From contig CBDDIF010000002.1 of NCBI GenBank assembly GCA_965228785.1, positions 806,001 to 870,000 on the forward strand: 64,000 nucleotides of DNA, given 5' to 3'. This DNA comes from Hoeflea_A sp965228785 (GTDB lineage: Bacteria > Pseudomonadota > Alphaproteobacteria > Rhizobiales > Rhizobiaceae). Shown here in pieces: positions 26,912 through 34,478 of the stretch (the stretch's first letter is position 1; the number at the start of each line of letters is the position of its first letter). Under the pieces are notes generated by a model. It searched no databases. It saw nothing but the letters and a program-made list of their open reading frames with translations, and was not told where the DNA came from. The position numbers and the translations under genes are program-made.

Positions 26912-27508
26912 ATGAAAATTCTGTATTCGCCCGCTTCCCCCTATTCCGCCAAGGTGCGCATGGCCGCTCACTATTGCGGAATTGATTGCGAAAGCGTGCC
27001 GACCGACACGAATGCTGATCCGGACCAGCTGATCGACAGCAATCCTCTCGGGAAAATTCCGACCCTTATCGATGACAACGGTCGGGCCATCTACGACAGT
27101 CGGGCGATCATGCAGTATCTGGATCGGTTGAGCGGGCGCAACCTGTTTCCGCGCAATGCCGACAAGCGAACCGAAGCGGAACTCCTCGAAGCGCTTTGCG
27201 ATGGAACGACGGACTGTCTGCTTGCAATCGTCTACGAGCGTCGCTTCCGGCCCGAGGACAAGGTTCACACACCCTGGATTGACCAGCAATGGTCCAAAGT
27301 TGAACGGTCGCTCGATATGCTCAACGACAATCTTCCACGAACGGCCAAAAAGCTGCACGGAGGGCACTTCGCCCTGGCGGGACTGCTTGGTTACCTGGCA
27401 CTGCGTTTCGAAGGCCAATGGGAGCGCGGGCGCCCGAAATTGAAGAACTGGCCGAACAAATTCGCGAAATTCTTCCCCGAGCACAACCAGCTCAAACCGC
27501 AGGGTTAA
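26912..27508 (+). CDS. Glutathione S-transferase family protein
   Basis: A 198-residue protein with an N-terminal thioredoxin-like domain (about 1-78; S-P-A-S-P-Y-S-A-K-V-R-M near the active-site Ser/Tyr; cis-Pro in G-K-I-P-T-L; E/D-S-R-A-I glutathione contact) and an all-helical C-terminal domain. The ATG at 26912 lies six bases after a strong GGAGG, which decides the start although the frame is open upstream. The substrate is unknown. It stands alone between a secreted protein gene and an antiporter gene. Confidence 0.88.
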   Translation: MKILYSPASPYSAKVRMAAHYCGIDCESVPTDTNADPDQLIDSNPLGKIPTLIDDNGRAIYDSRAIMQYLDRLSGRNLFPRNADKRTEAELLEALCDGTTDCLLAIVYERRFRPEDKVHTPWIDQQWSKVERSLDMLNDNLPRTAKKLHGGHFALAGLLGYLALRFEGQWERGRPKLKNWPNKFAKFFPEHNQLKPQG

Positions 27509-27633
27509 GGCAGCCTTGTTGACCGATTGTTCACAGCGGCGTCATTGTGTTTTTCTTCTGTGATCCTATATCCAAGAGGCCCCTCTCCGCGACATGGGGC
27601 CCCAGATAACAAGCTCCGGAAGCTCGCGCCTTC

Positions 27634-28575
27634 ATGTTCAGTTTCGCCATATTGATTGCCGGGCTTATCCTGCTTCTTTTTGCAGGGGACTATCTGGTCC
27701 GTGGCGCGGTGGCGCTTGCTGAGAAACTCGGGATCAGTCCGCTTATCATCGGCCTGACCATCGTCGCCTTCGGCACGTCTGCGCCGGAGCTCTTCGTTTC
27801 TCTCGAGGCGGCGTTCAACAACGCCTCCGGAATTGCCCTCGGCAACGTCGTTGGATCAAACATTGCCAACGTCCTGCTGGTTCTCGGCGCCCCTGCCCTG
27901 ATCAAACCGGTAGGATGCAAGGAGGACGGACTGCGGTTCAGTCTTGCCGTCATGTGCTTCATGACGGGCCTGCTGATGGCCATCATGGCAACCGGCTGGC
28001 TGTCTCGCTTCGACGGGATGGTCCTGTTTGCATTGCTTTGTATCTTTTTGTTCCGGCAGTTCCTGAACGCGCGAAAGAGCCGAAAGGAACAGGTTTTTGG
28101 CGATTATCACGACGAAATCGATGAGCTGCCGACCGAGAATTCGAAGATCGTTGTGTACCTGTTGTTCGGCCTGATCGGCTTACCGCTAGGCGCTTCGCTC
28201 ACCGTCAACGGTGCGGTCGACATCGCCCGCATGCTCGGCGTCTCCGAGGCGGTCATCGGACTGACCGTTGTTGCCATCGGTACGTCGCTGCCGGAACTGG
28301 TCACCTCCGTCATGGCCGCCTGGCGCGGCAGTGCCGCTGTGGCGATCGGAAACGTCGTGGGATCCAACATATTCAACATCGGCGCGATACTCGGCATTAC
28401 CAGCATGGTTCACCCGCTGCTGGTTCCTAGCCGCATCGTCTATCTCGACATGTGGATCATGGCGGCCACGACTGTCCTGCTGACGGTGCTTGCAGTGGGT
28501 TCGCGCCCGATCTCTCGCTCCGGCGGCACTGTGATGCTGGCGCTCTTTGTCGGTTACATCGTCTTCGTTTTCTGA
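27634..28575 (+). CDS. Calcium/sodium antiporter, CaCA family (YrbG-like)
   Basis: A 313-residue inner-membrane exchanger with about ten helices and the inverted alpha repeats of the family: G-T-S-A-P-E-L-F-V-S (about 48-57) and G-T-S-L-P-E-L-V-T-S (about 214-223), each followed by an A-I/L-G-N-V-V-G-S-N-I segment. These repeats carry the acidic cation ligands. It would extrude Ca2+ against Na+ or H+. The leader (27581-27604) has an inverted repeat GGCCCC/GGGGCC, whose role I cannot assign. Confidence 0.93.
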   Translation: MFSFAILIAGLILLLFAGDYLVRGAVALAEKLGISPLIIGLTIVAFGTSAPELFVSLEAAFNNASGIALGNVVGSNIANVLLVLGAPALIKPVGCKEDGLRFSLAVMCFMTGLLMAIMATGWLSRFDGMVLFALLCIFLFRQFLNARKSRKEQVFGDYHDEIDELPTENSKIVVYLLFGLIGLPLGASLTVNGAVDIARMLGVSEAVIGLTVVAIGTSLPELVTSVMAAWRGSAAVAIGNVVGSNIFNIGAILGITSMVHPLLVPSRIVYLDMWIMAATTVLLTVLAVGSRPISRSGGTVMLALFVGYIVFVF

Positions 28576-28650
28576 TCCCCCGATATCGTGATAACCGGAG
28601 CTCAGCGTTGGTCTGCTGTCGGACCGTGACGCGGCGAATGCTATATAGAC

Positions 28651-28668
28651 CCTGAAATTCGATTCAGG
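28651..28668. promoter_or_regulatory. Dyad symmetry in the uvrC leader
   Basis: CCTGAA and TTCAGG arms with a six-base centre lie directly after a TATATA box (28643-28648) and end two bases before the uvrC ribosome-binding site. The position suits an operator or a small leader hairpin. It is not the GTTC-N7-GTTC LexA site of alphaproteobacteria. Confidence 0.3.
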
Positions 28669-28678
28669 CAGGACGCGA

Positions 28679-30694
28679 ATGGTACGCCCGACGGAACCCC
28701 GACACGAGACGCGAAGACAAGGCGGAACTGGTGATGCGATGCCAGTGCCGAGAGAAGAGGAAATCTGGAAAGTCGCTGGCGATCCCGAAAAGGGTTTGAA
28801 GGGGCCGGAACTGATCCAGGCCTACGTCAAACGGCTGCCGAACGGTCCGGGTGTCTATCGCATGCTCAACGAAGGTGGCGACGTGCTCTATGTGGGCAAG
28901 GCGCGCAGCCTGAAAAAACGTGTCACCAGTTACGCTCAGGGGCGCGGCCATACCAACCGCATCGAGAGCATGATCCGTTTGACCACGCAGATGGAATTCG
29001 TCTCCACGCGCACGGAGACCGAGGCACTGCTGCTGGAAGCCAATCTCATCAAGCGCCTGCGGCCTCGCTTCAATGTGCTGATGCGCGACGACAAGTCGTT
29101 TCCCTATATCCTGCTGACAGAAGACCACGAGGCTCCAGGGATCTACAAGCACCGTGGCGCCCGGTCGCGCAAGGGATCGTATTTCGGCCCCTTCGCCTCC
29201 GCCCAGGCGGTCGACCGGACCATCAATTCCCTGCAACGGGCCTTCCTGCTGAGGACCTGCACGGATTCGGTCTACGAAAGCCGCACCCGCCCTTGCCTGC
29301 TCTATCAGATCAAGCGCTGTGCGGGTCCATGCACCGGTGAGGTGTCCGTCGAAGACTATTCCCGTATGGTCGACGAGGCCCGTGGGTTCCTGTCCGGCAA
29401 GAGCTACACCGTCAAATCCACCATGTCCGAGGCAATGCAAAAGGCCTCTGAGGACCTCGATTTCGAGACTGCAGCGATCTATCGCGATCGGCTGGCTGCC
29501 CTGTCCCACGTGCAGAGCCACCAGGGTATCAACCCGCACACGGTCGAAGAGGCGGACGTGTTCGCCATTCATCAGCAAGGCGGTATGAGCTGCATCCAGG
29601 TCTTCTTCTTCCGCACCGGACAGAACTGGGGCAACCGCGCCTATTTCCCAAAGGCCGACGCAGCAATGCCGGCGGAAGAGGTTTTAGCGGCGTTCCTCGC
29701 CCAGTTCTATGATGACAAGCCCTGCCCACGCCAAATCCTCGTCTCTAATGCGTTCGAAGAACAGACCCTGCTGGCCGAGGCACTGTCGATCCGGGCGCGG
29801 CACAAAGTGACGATCAGCAAGCCACAGCGCGGCGAGAAGCGTGACCTCATGCGCCATGCTGAAGCCAACGCAAAGGAAGCACACGGACGTCGGCTGTCGG
29901 AGACGTCCACCCAAGCAAATCTGTTGCGCGGCCTGGCCGAAACCTTCGGCCTGGAGCGTCCGCCTCGGCGCGTCGAAGTCTATGACAATTCCCACATCAT
30001 GGGGACCAATGCGGTCGGCGGCATGATCGTTGCCGGACAGGACGGCTTTATCAAAAACCAGTATCGCAAGTTCAACATCAAGTCGAAGGATCTCACACCT
30101 GGCGACGATTTTGGCATGATGCGCGAGGTGATCGAGCGTCGCTTTACCCGCCTGGTGAAGGAGCACGGTCGGCCAGAACGACCCAATGGCGATGTCGGTG
30201 ACGTGGATACCGACGAGGACACGACCACACCGCCGTGGCCCGATGTCCTGGTGATCGACGGCGGCAAAGGCCAGATTTCGGCCGTCATGTCTGTGCTCAA
30301 CGAATTGCAGATTGCCGACTGTGTCGATGTCATCGGGGTCGCCAAAGGTGTCGACCGCGATGCCGGCCGCGAACGGTTTTTCGTCGAAGGCAAATCGGAC
30401 TTTTCATTGCCGCCCCGCGATCCGGTGCTCTACTTCATTCAGCGGCTCCGCGACGAGGCGCACCGTTTCGCCATCGGCACCCACCGAGCTCGCCGTAAGA
30501 AGGAAATGATCAAGAACCCGCTCGACGAGATTGCCGGCATCGGCCCTGCCCGCAAGCGTTCGCTGCTGCATCATTTCGGCACCGCCAAGGCGGTGTCGCG
30601 TGCCGGGATGGACGATCTCGTCGCCGTCGAGGGGATTTCCGAGGCCATGGCAAAGCTCATTTACGACCATTTTCACGAAGACCAGCGGACGTAA
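28679..30694 (+). CDS. uvrC: Excinuclease ABC subunit C
   Basis: A 671-residue incision subunit of nucleotide excision repair. The GIY-YIG nuclease domain is at about 54-135 (G-P-G-V-Y-R-M and L-Y-V-G-K-A-R-S-L-K-K-R), the UVR motif near 255-290 (M-S-E-A-M-Q-K-A-S-E-D-L-D-F-E-T-A-A), the RNase H-like endonuclease domain at about 400-590 (E-V-Y-D-N-S-H-I-M-G with the catalytic Asp) and tandem helix-hairpin-helix motifs at the end (I-A-G-I-G-P-A-R-K). ATG 28679 has AGGA five bases upstream; an internal ATG at 28739 is possible. The pgsA gene follows after 92 bases. Confidence 0.96.
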   Translation: MVRPTEPRHETRRQGGTGDAMPVPREEEIWKVAGDPEKGLKGPELIQAYVKRLPNGPGVYRMLNEGGDVLYVGKARSLKKRVTSYAQGRGHTNRIESMIRLTTQMEFVSTRTETEALLLEANLIKRLRPRFNVLMRDDKSFPYILLTEDHEAPGIYKHRGARSRKGSYFGPFASAQAVDRTINSLQRAFLLRTCTDSVYESRTRPCLLYQIKRCAGPCTGEVSVEDYSRMVDEARGFLSGKSYTVKSTMSEAMQKASEDLDFETAAIYRDRLAALSHVQSHQGINPHTVEEADVFAIHQQGGMSCIQVFFFRTGQNWGNRAYFPKADAAMPAEEVLAAFLAQFYDDKPCPRQILVSNAFEEQTLLAEALSIRARHKVTISKPQRGEKRDLMRHAEANAKEAHGRRLSETSTQANLLRGLAETFGLERPPRRVEVYDNSHIMGTNAVGGMIVAGQDGFIKNQYRKFNIKSKDLTPGDDFGMMREVIERRFTRLVKEHGRPERPNGDVGDVDTDEDTTTPPWPDVLVIDGGKGQISAVMSVLNELQIADCVDVIGVAKGVDRDAGRERFFVEGKSDFSLPPRDPVLYFIQRLRDEAHRFAIGTHRARRKKEMIKNPLDEIAGIGPARKRSLLHHFGTAKAVSRAGMDDLVAVEGISEAMAKLIYDHFHEDQRT

Positions 30695-30786
30695 CTGCAT
30701 CGCTCGGCACGGTTTCGCCGAAAGCCGTGTTGACGGATCGCGTTGCGGCCTATTTGTATGGGCACGAAGTCACCGAGCGGAATCCT

Positions 30787-31368
30787 ATGGCATCGCAGAC
30801 CTACAATATCCCGAACCTGCTTACGTACGGACGCATCGCTGCCGTTCCGCTGATCGTGCTGTGTTTCTTCGTCGAAGGCCGGCTGCACGGGTCGGACCTG
30901 GCCCGGTGGAGCGCGCTTGGCCTCTATATCGTTGCCTCGGTCACTGATTTCTTCGACGGCTACCTGGCACGCATCTGGAACCAGATGTCGAATATCGGCC
31001 GCATGCTCGATCCGATCGCCGACAAACTGTTGGTCTCATCGATCCTGTTGCTGCTTGCTGCTGACGGGACGATTGCGGGCTGGACGATCTGGGCGGCAAT
31101 CATCATCCTGTGCCGCGAAATCCTGGTGTCGGGTTTGCGGGAGTACCTGGCCGAGCTGAAGGTATCCGTTCCGGTCACCTGGTTGGCCAAATGGAAAACG
31201 ACGGTGCAGATGGTTGCGATCGGTTTTTTGCTGGCCGGGCCTGCGGGCGACAAGGTGATACCCTACATTACCGAGATCGGGATCACGCTCTTGTGGATCG
31301 CTGCCGTGATCACGATCTATACCGGATACGATTATTTTCGCGCCGGTTTGAAGCATGTGATCGAATAA
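30787..31368 (+). CDS. pgsA: CDP-diacylglycerol-glycerol-3-phosphate 3-phosphatidyltransferase
   Basis: A 193-residue membrane enzyme that makes phosphatidylglycerol phosphate from CDP-diacylglycerol. It starts with Y-N-I-P-N-L-L-T-Y-G-R and carries the D-F-F-D-G-Y-L-A-R ... G-R-M-L-D-P-I-A-D-K signature (about 55-83). The C-terminal half has the W-L-A-K-W-K-T-T-V-Q-M segment usual for PgsA, which separates it from the shorter paralogue at 21499-22029. ATG 30787 is chosen over one 20 codons earlier because the conserved protein begins there. It appears to lead the pgsA-moaD-moaE run, as in other Rhizobiales with uvrC upstream. Confidence 0.93.
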   Translation: MASQTYNIPNLLTYGRIAAVPLIVLCFFVEGRLHGSDLARWSALGLYIVASVTDFFDGYLARIWNQMSNIGRMLDPIADKLLVSSILLLLAADGTIAGWTIWAAIIILCREILVSGLREYLAELKVSVPVTWLAKWKTTVQMVAIGFLLAGPAGDKVIPYITEIGITLLWIAAVITIYTGYDYFRAGLKHVIE

Positions 31369-31387
31369 TCGAGCAGGATCGACAACC

Positions 31388-31642
31388 ATGGTCAAACTAG
31401 TCTATTTCGCCTGGGTGCGCGAACGGATCGGCATGAACGAAGAAGAAATCGATCTGCCGGACACCGTCACAACCGTGGCGGACCTGATCGATCATCTGAA
31501 AGGTCGCGGCGAAGGATATGAGATGGCGCTCGCCAATCCCGACGTCATCCGTGTTGCCATCAATCAGGAGCACAGACAGCACGGAGACTGTCTGGAAGAT
31601 GCCCGGGAGATCGCGCTTTTTCCGCCGATGACCGGAGGCTAA
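31388..31642 (+). CDS. moaD: Molybdopterin synthase sulfur-carrier subunit
   Basis: An 84-residue ubiquitin-fold protein that ends in the required Gly-Gly tail (P-P-M-T-G-G), where the thiocarboxylate is formed. It begins K-L-V-Y-F-A-W-V-R-E-R-I-G, typical of alphaproteobacterial MoaD. It donates sulfur to precursor Z (cPMP) in molybdopterin synthesis together with MoaE, whose start codon follows two bases after its stop. A 19-base gap separates it from pgsA. Confidence 0.95.
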   Translation: MVKLVYFAWVRERIGMNEEEIDLPDTVTTVADLIDHLKGRGEGYEMALANPDVIRVAINQEHRQHGDCLEDAREIALFPPMTGG

Positions 31643-31644
31643 GA

Positions 31645-32130
31645 ATGTCCGCACAGCCCTCCGTCCGTGTGCAGCGGGACGATTTCGATACAGCCGCCGA
31701 AGTGGCCGCCCTCTCGGCCGAAAGCGCCGACATTGGCGCGGTCGTCACCTTCACCGGCCTTTGCCGCGACGAACACGGCACACTCGCCGCGCTCGAGCTG
31801 GAGCACTATCCGGGTATGGCTGAAGCCGAAATCAGACGTATCGCTGACCGCGCCATGGAGCGTTGGCCTCTGGACGGCATGACGGTCATCCACCGCTTTG
31901 GCCAGATTCGGCCAAGGGAGAACATCGTGCTCGTCGCTGCCGTGTCACGCCACCGCGATGCGGCTTTTGAAGGTGCGCGGTTCATGATGGATTTTCTGAA
32001 ATCCAACGCGCCTTTCTGGAAACGCGAAATCGGCAAGGACGGAACGCAGGGTTCCTGGGTCGACGCCCGCGACTCCGATGATGCGGCGCTCAGACGCTGG
32101 GATCAGAGCGCAAAAAAAACGCCGGGGTAA
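31645..32130 (+). CDS. moaE: Molybdopterin synthase catalytic subunit
   Basis: A 161-residue catalytic partner of MoaD. Diagnostic blocks are G-A-V-V-T-F-T-G-L-C-R-D (about 31-42), E-H-Y-P-G-M-A, the basic H-R-D-A-A-F-E-G near 112, and the catalytic Lys region N-A-P-F-W-K-R-E. Length is normal. The last three codons and the TAA stop lie inside a G+C hairpin that works as the terminator of the opposite-strand ndk gene, which constrains the C-terminus to K-T-P-G. Confidence 0.95.
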   Translation: MSAQPSVRVQRDDFDTAAEVAALSAESADIGAVVTFTGLCRDEHGTLAALELEHYPGMAEAEIRRIADRAMERWPLDGMTVIHRFGQIRPRENIVLVAAVSRHRDAAFEGARFMMDFLKSNAPFWKREIGKDGTQGSWVDARDSDDAALRRWDQSAKKTPG

Positions 32131-32139
32131 TCCCCGGCG
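32112..32139 (-). terminator. Intrinsic terminator of ndk inside the 3' end of moaE
   Basis: A perfect eight-base stem (32120-32127 with 32132-32139) with a four-base TAAT loop is followed, on the minus strand, by eight T (32119 down to 32112). The T run exists only for minus-strand transcription, so it terminates ndk. The loop contains the moaE stop codon. The hairpin may also slow plus-strand transcription leaving moaE. Confidence 0.88.
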
Positions 32140-32163
32140 CCATTAATTTCTGTTCTGGATGGA

Positions 32164-32586
32164 TCAACCGACGATTTCGGTGCCCGAGAACCAGTAAGCG
32201 ATTTCCTCGGCAGCCGTTTCCGGAGCATCCGATCCGTGTACGGAGTTTTCGCCGATGGACAGGGCGAAGAGCTTGCGGATGGTTCCTTCCGCGGCGTCGG
32301 CAGGGTTTGTGGCGCCCATGATTTCACGGTTCTTGGCGATGGCATTTTCGCCTTCGAGTACCTGGACGATGGTCGGGCCGGAAGACATGAATTCGGTCAG
32401 CTCACCGAAGAAGGGCCGTTCCTTGTGAACTGCGTAAAAACCTTCGGCTTCACGCAGGCTCATCCAAACGCGCTTCGAGGCGACGACGCGCAGTCCTGCG
32501 TCTTCGAACATCTTGGTAATGGCGCCGGTGAGGTTGCGATTGGTGGCATCGGGTTTGATCATCGAAAAGGTGCGTTCGATCGCCAT
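32164..32586 (-). CDS. ndk: Nucleoside diphosphate kinase
   Basis: A 140-residue enzyme that transfers the ATP gamma-phosphate to other NDPs through a phospho-histidine. It begins A-I-E-R-T-F-S-M-I-K-P-D-A, and the active-site His is in N-S-V-H-G-S-D-A-P-E-T-A near residue 117. Length equals the family standard. It is a single-gene unit convergent with moaE, whose end holds its terminator. Confidence 0.97.
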   Translation of the reverse strand: MAIERTFSMIKPDATNRNLTGAITKMFEDAGLRVVASKRVWMSLREAEGFYAVHKERPFFGELTEFMSSGPTIVQVLEGENAIAKNREIMGATNPADAAEGTIRKLFALSIGENSVHGSDAPETAAEEIAYWFSGTEIVG

Positions 32587-32696
32587 GATCTGGAGTGTCC
32601 TTGTTTGCGATTGCGGGAGAATTTGCGCGCTCTATAGCCCTGCGACGCGGGCAATACAAGCCCGCGCCGACGTCAGCTGTTGGGTCTGGTCTGCGG

Positions 32697-33389
32697 TCAG
32701 GCGGCCGCTTTTACCGCACGGCCCACACCACCGTGCAGATCGAGGCAACGCTCGAACCAATCGGCCACCGGATCGCCATCCTCGAGAATGCGTGCGCGCG
32801 ACGTCGTCCGCGCCCATTGAAAGGCGCCAAAAACGATGTAGTCGCAAAACAACGGCCCATCGCCGCCAAGGTAAGGCTGACGCTGCAGCACCATCCGCAT
32901 CGGTTCGAGCTTTTGAGAAACGCTGCCCACGCGCTCCCGGCCGGCAGCTACAACCTCCTCCAACGTACGACCGAAGCGGGCCTCCCGGCTCTGACGGAAA
33001 TAATCCTGATCTTTCGGTGCCAGCATTGCATGAATGTCGAGCATCAGCGCTCCACCGATCACAGCAAGGATCTGAGTCGTTGCCCAGGTCTCGAAAAAGC
33101 GAGCCATCGCAATCCCGCCCTGCCCTCCGAAAAGGCTTGGCCGATCCGGGTAGGTTTCATCGAGATAGATGGCGATGTCGAATGAATCCCGGACAACTTT
33201 GTCTCCGTCACGAATGACAGGAACGCTCTTACCTTCCCCATCCTCGATCTCGGGTATAGCGGTAAACGGCACCGGAGATCCGCTGTAGTCGAGACCTTTG
33301 TGGGACAGCGACAATACCGTTTTCCAGCAATGCGGGCTGAATGGCCGGGAGCTGTCGGAGCCCGCCAGTTCATAAAGGGTTATCGTCAT
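32697..33389 (-). CDS. Glutathione S-transferase family protein
   Basis: A 230-residue protein with an N-terminal thioredoxin-like domain (Y-E-L-A-G-S-D-S-S-R-P-F-S-P-H-C-W-K-T, a Ser/Cys entry to the glutathione site; V-P-V-I-R-D; D-S-F-D-I-A contact) and a helical C-terminal domain. It is longer and only distantly related to the first transferase in the window, and resembles beta-etherase or LigE/F-type sequences. ATG 33389 has AGAGG seven bases upstream; a longer in-frame start lacks one. It is divergent from the FolD-like gene across 112 bases. Confidence 0.85.
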   Translation of the reverse strand: MTITLYELAGSDSSRPFSPHCWKTVLSLSHKGLDYSGSPVPFTAIPEIEDGEGKSVPVIRDGDKVVRDSFDIAIYLDETYPDRPSLFGGQGGIAMARFFETWATTQILAVIGGALMLDIHAMLAPKDQDYFRQSREARFGRTLEEVVAAGRERVGSVSQKLEPMRMVLQRQPYLGGDGPLFCDYIVFGAFQWARTTSRARILEDGDPVADWFERCLDLHGGVGRAVKAAA

Positions 33390-33501
33390 TTTGACCTCTG
33401 TTCGGGATGTTTGGAATTGGCGGCATTGTGCGGGTTTTGCTATGCAAATCAACTCTAACCGACTACCTGTTTTTGCAGTCATGCAGATGAGGAAGCGGCT
33501 C

Positions 33502-34422
33502 ATGGAAAATGCTTACAAACTGCTCGATGGTCGGAAGATCGCGGCGGATATGCATTCGGAAATAGCTGAGGACGTTTCGTCGCTCGCGGATGCGGGTTGG
33601 CCACTCAAACTTGTGTCGATCTCCATCGGTGAATCGGACGCCGCAAAGCTCTATGTGCGCAACCAGAGCCGCACAGCGAAGAAAACCGGCATCGATTTCG
33701 AGGAGCGTGATTACCCGGCCGATACGACGGAGAAGGAGCTGCTGGGGATCATTCAGGGCCTCAATACCGATCCGCGGGTGACAGGGATCATCATTCAACG
33801 GCCAACGCCGGATCATGTCTCTGTGCGCAGACTGCAGCGTGCAGTGCATCCCTTCAAGGATGTCGAAGGCATGCACCCCTCGAATATCGGTTCCATTGTG
33901 TACCAGGTGCCGAAGATGGGCCCCTGCACGGCCGCCGCTTCCGTCCACCTTTTGAGATCGACCGGGACCAATTTGACGGGACTCGAGGTGACCGTCATCG
34001 GACATTCGGCGATCGTCGGCAAACCCATAGCCTTCATGCTCATGGCGGAGGGTGCAACGGTCACTGTCTGTCATCATGAGACCCGCAATCTTGCCATGCA
34101 TTCACGCGCAGCCGATGCGGTGTTCGTGGCTGTCGGCAAGGCCGGGCTTGTTACCGGCGACATGCTGAAACCGGGCGCGGTGCTCATCGATATCGGCATC
34201 AACCAGATCGACACGCCAGATGGCCCGAAAGTTGTCGGCGACGCGGATTTCGAAAGCTGCGCCGAGACCGCGGGCTGGATTACCCCCGTGCCCGGCGGCG
34301 TCGGTCCTGTGACCGTGGCAACGCTGTTGCGTAATGCGGTCACGGCGGCGCAGCTTCAGCGCGATCACTACACATCGGAATTCGGCACGGCAGACAGCGT
34401 CTACAATCTCCTGCCGCGCTGA
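33502..34422 (+). CDS. folD: FolD-like methylenetetrahydrofolate dehydrogenase, cyclohydrolase lysine replaced
   Basis: A 306-residue FolD-family protein (catalytic N-domain about 1-125 and 285-306; Rossmann domain about 140-285, V-I-G-H-S-A-I-V-G-K-P and I-T-P-V-P-G-G-V-G-P-V-T-V-A). FolD normally oxidises methylene-THF to methenyl-THF and hydrolyses that to 10-formyl-THF. Alignment with E. coli FolD and human MTHFD1 places Y51 at the conserved Tyr and Q99 at the conserved Gln, but the catalytic Lys (human K56) is Q55 and the folate-binding Asp (human D125) is E122. The human K56Q protein is reported to keep dehydrogenase but lose cyclohydrolase activity, so this may be a dehydrogenase only. 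ATG 33502 has GAGGAAG seven bases upstream. Confidence 0.88.
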   Translation: MENAYKLLDGRKIAADMHSEIAEDVSSLADAGWPLKLVSISIGESDAAKLYVRNQSRTAKKTGIDFEERDYPADTTEKELLGIIQGLNTDPRVTGIIIQRPTPDHVSVRRLQRAVHPFKDVEGMHPSNIGSIVYQVPKMGPCTAAASVHLLRSTGTNLTGLEVTVIGHSAIVGKPIAFMLMAEGATVTVCHHETRNLAMHSRAADAVFVAVGKAGLVTGDMLKPGAVLIDIGINQIDTPDGPKVVGDADFESCAETAGWITPVPGGVGPVTVATLLRNAVTAAQLQRDHYTSEFGTADSVYNLLPR

Positions 34423-34478
34423 GGGCCATTCCGCAGTTTTCGCTTGCCATCGGCAGCGGTCGATTCCAATAGAGCGGC

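Noticed and set aside
28641..28680. LexA (SOS) box before uvrC
   Set aside because: No GTTC-N7-GTTC or GAAC-N7-GAAC spacing is present.
31369..31387. Molybdenum-cofactor riboswitch before moaD
   Set aside because: The gap is only 19 bases and moaD is inside a run with pgsA; no room for an aptamer.
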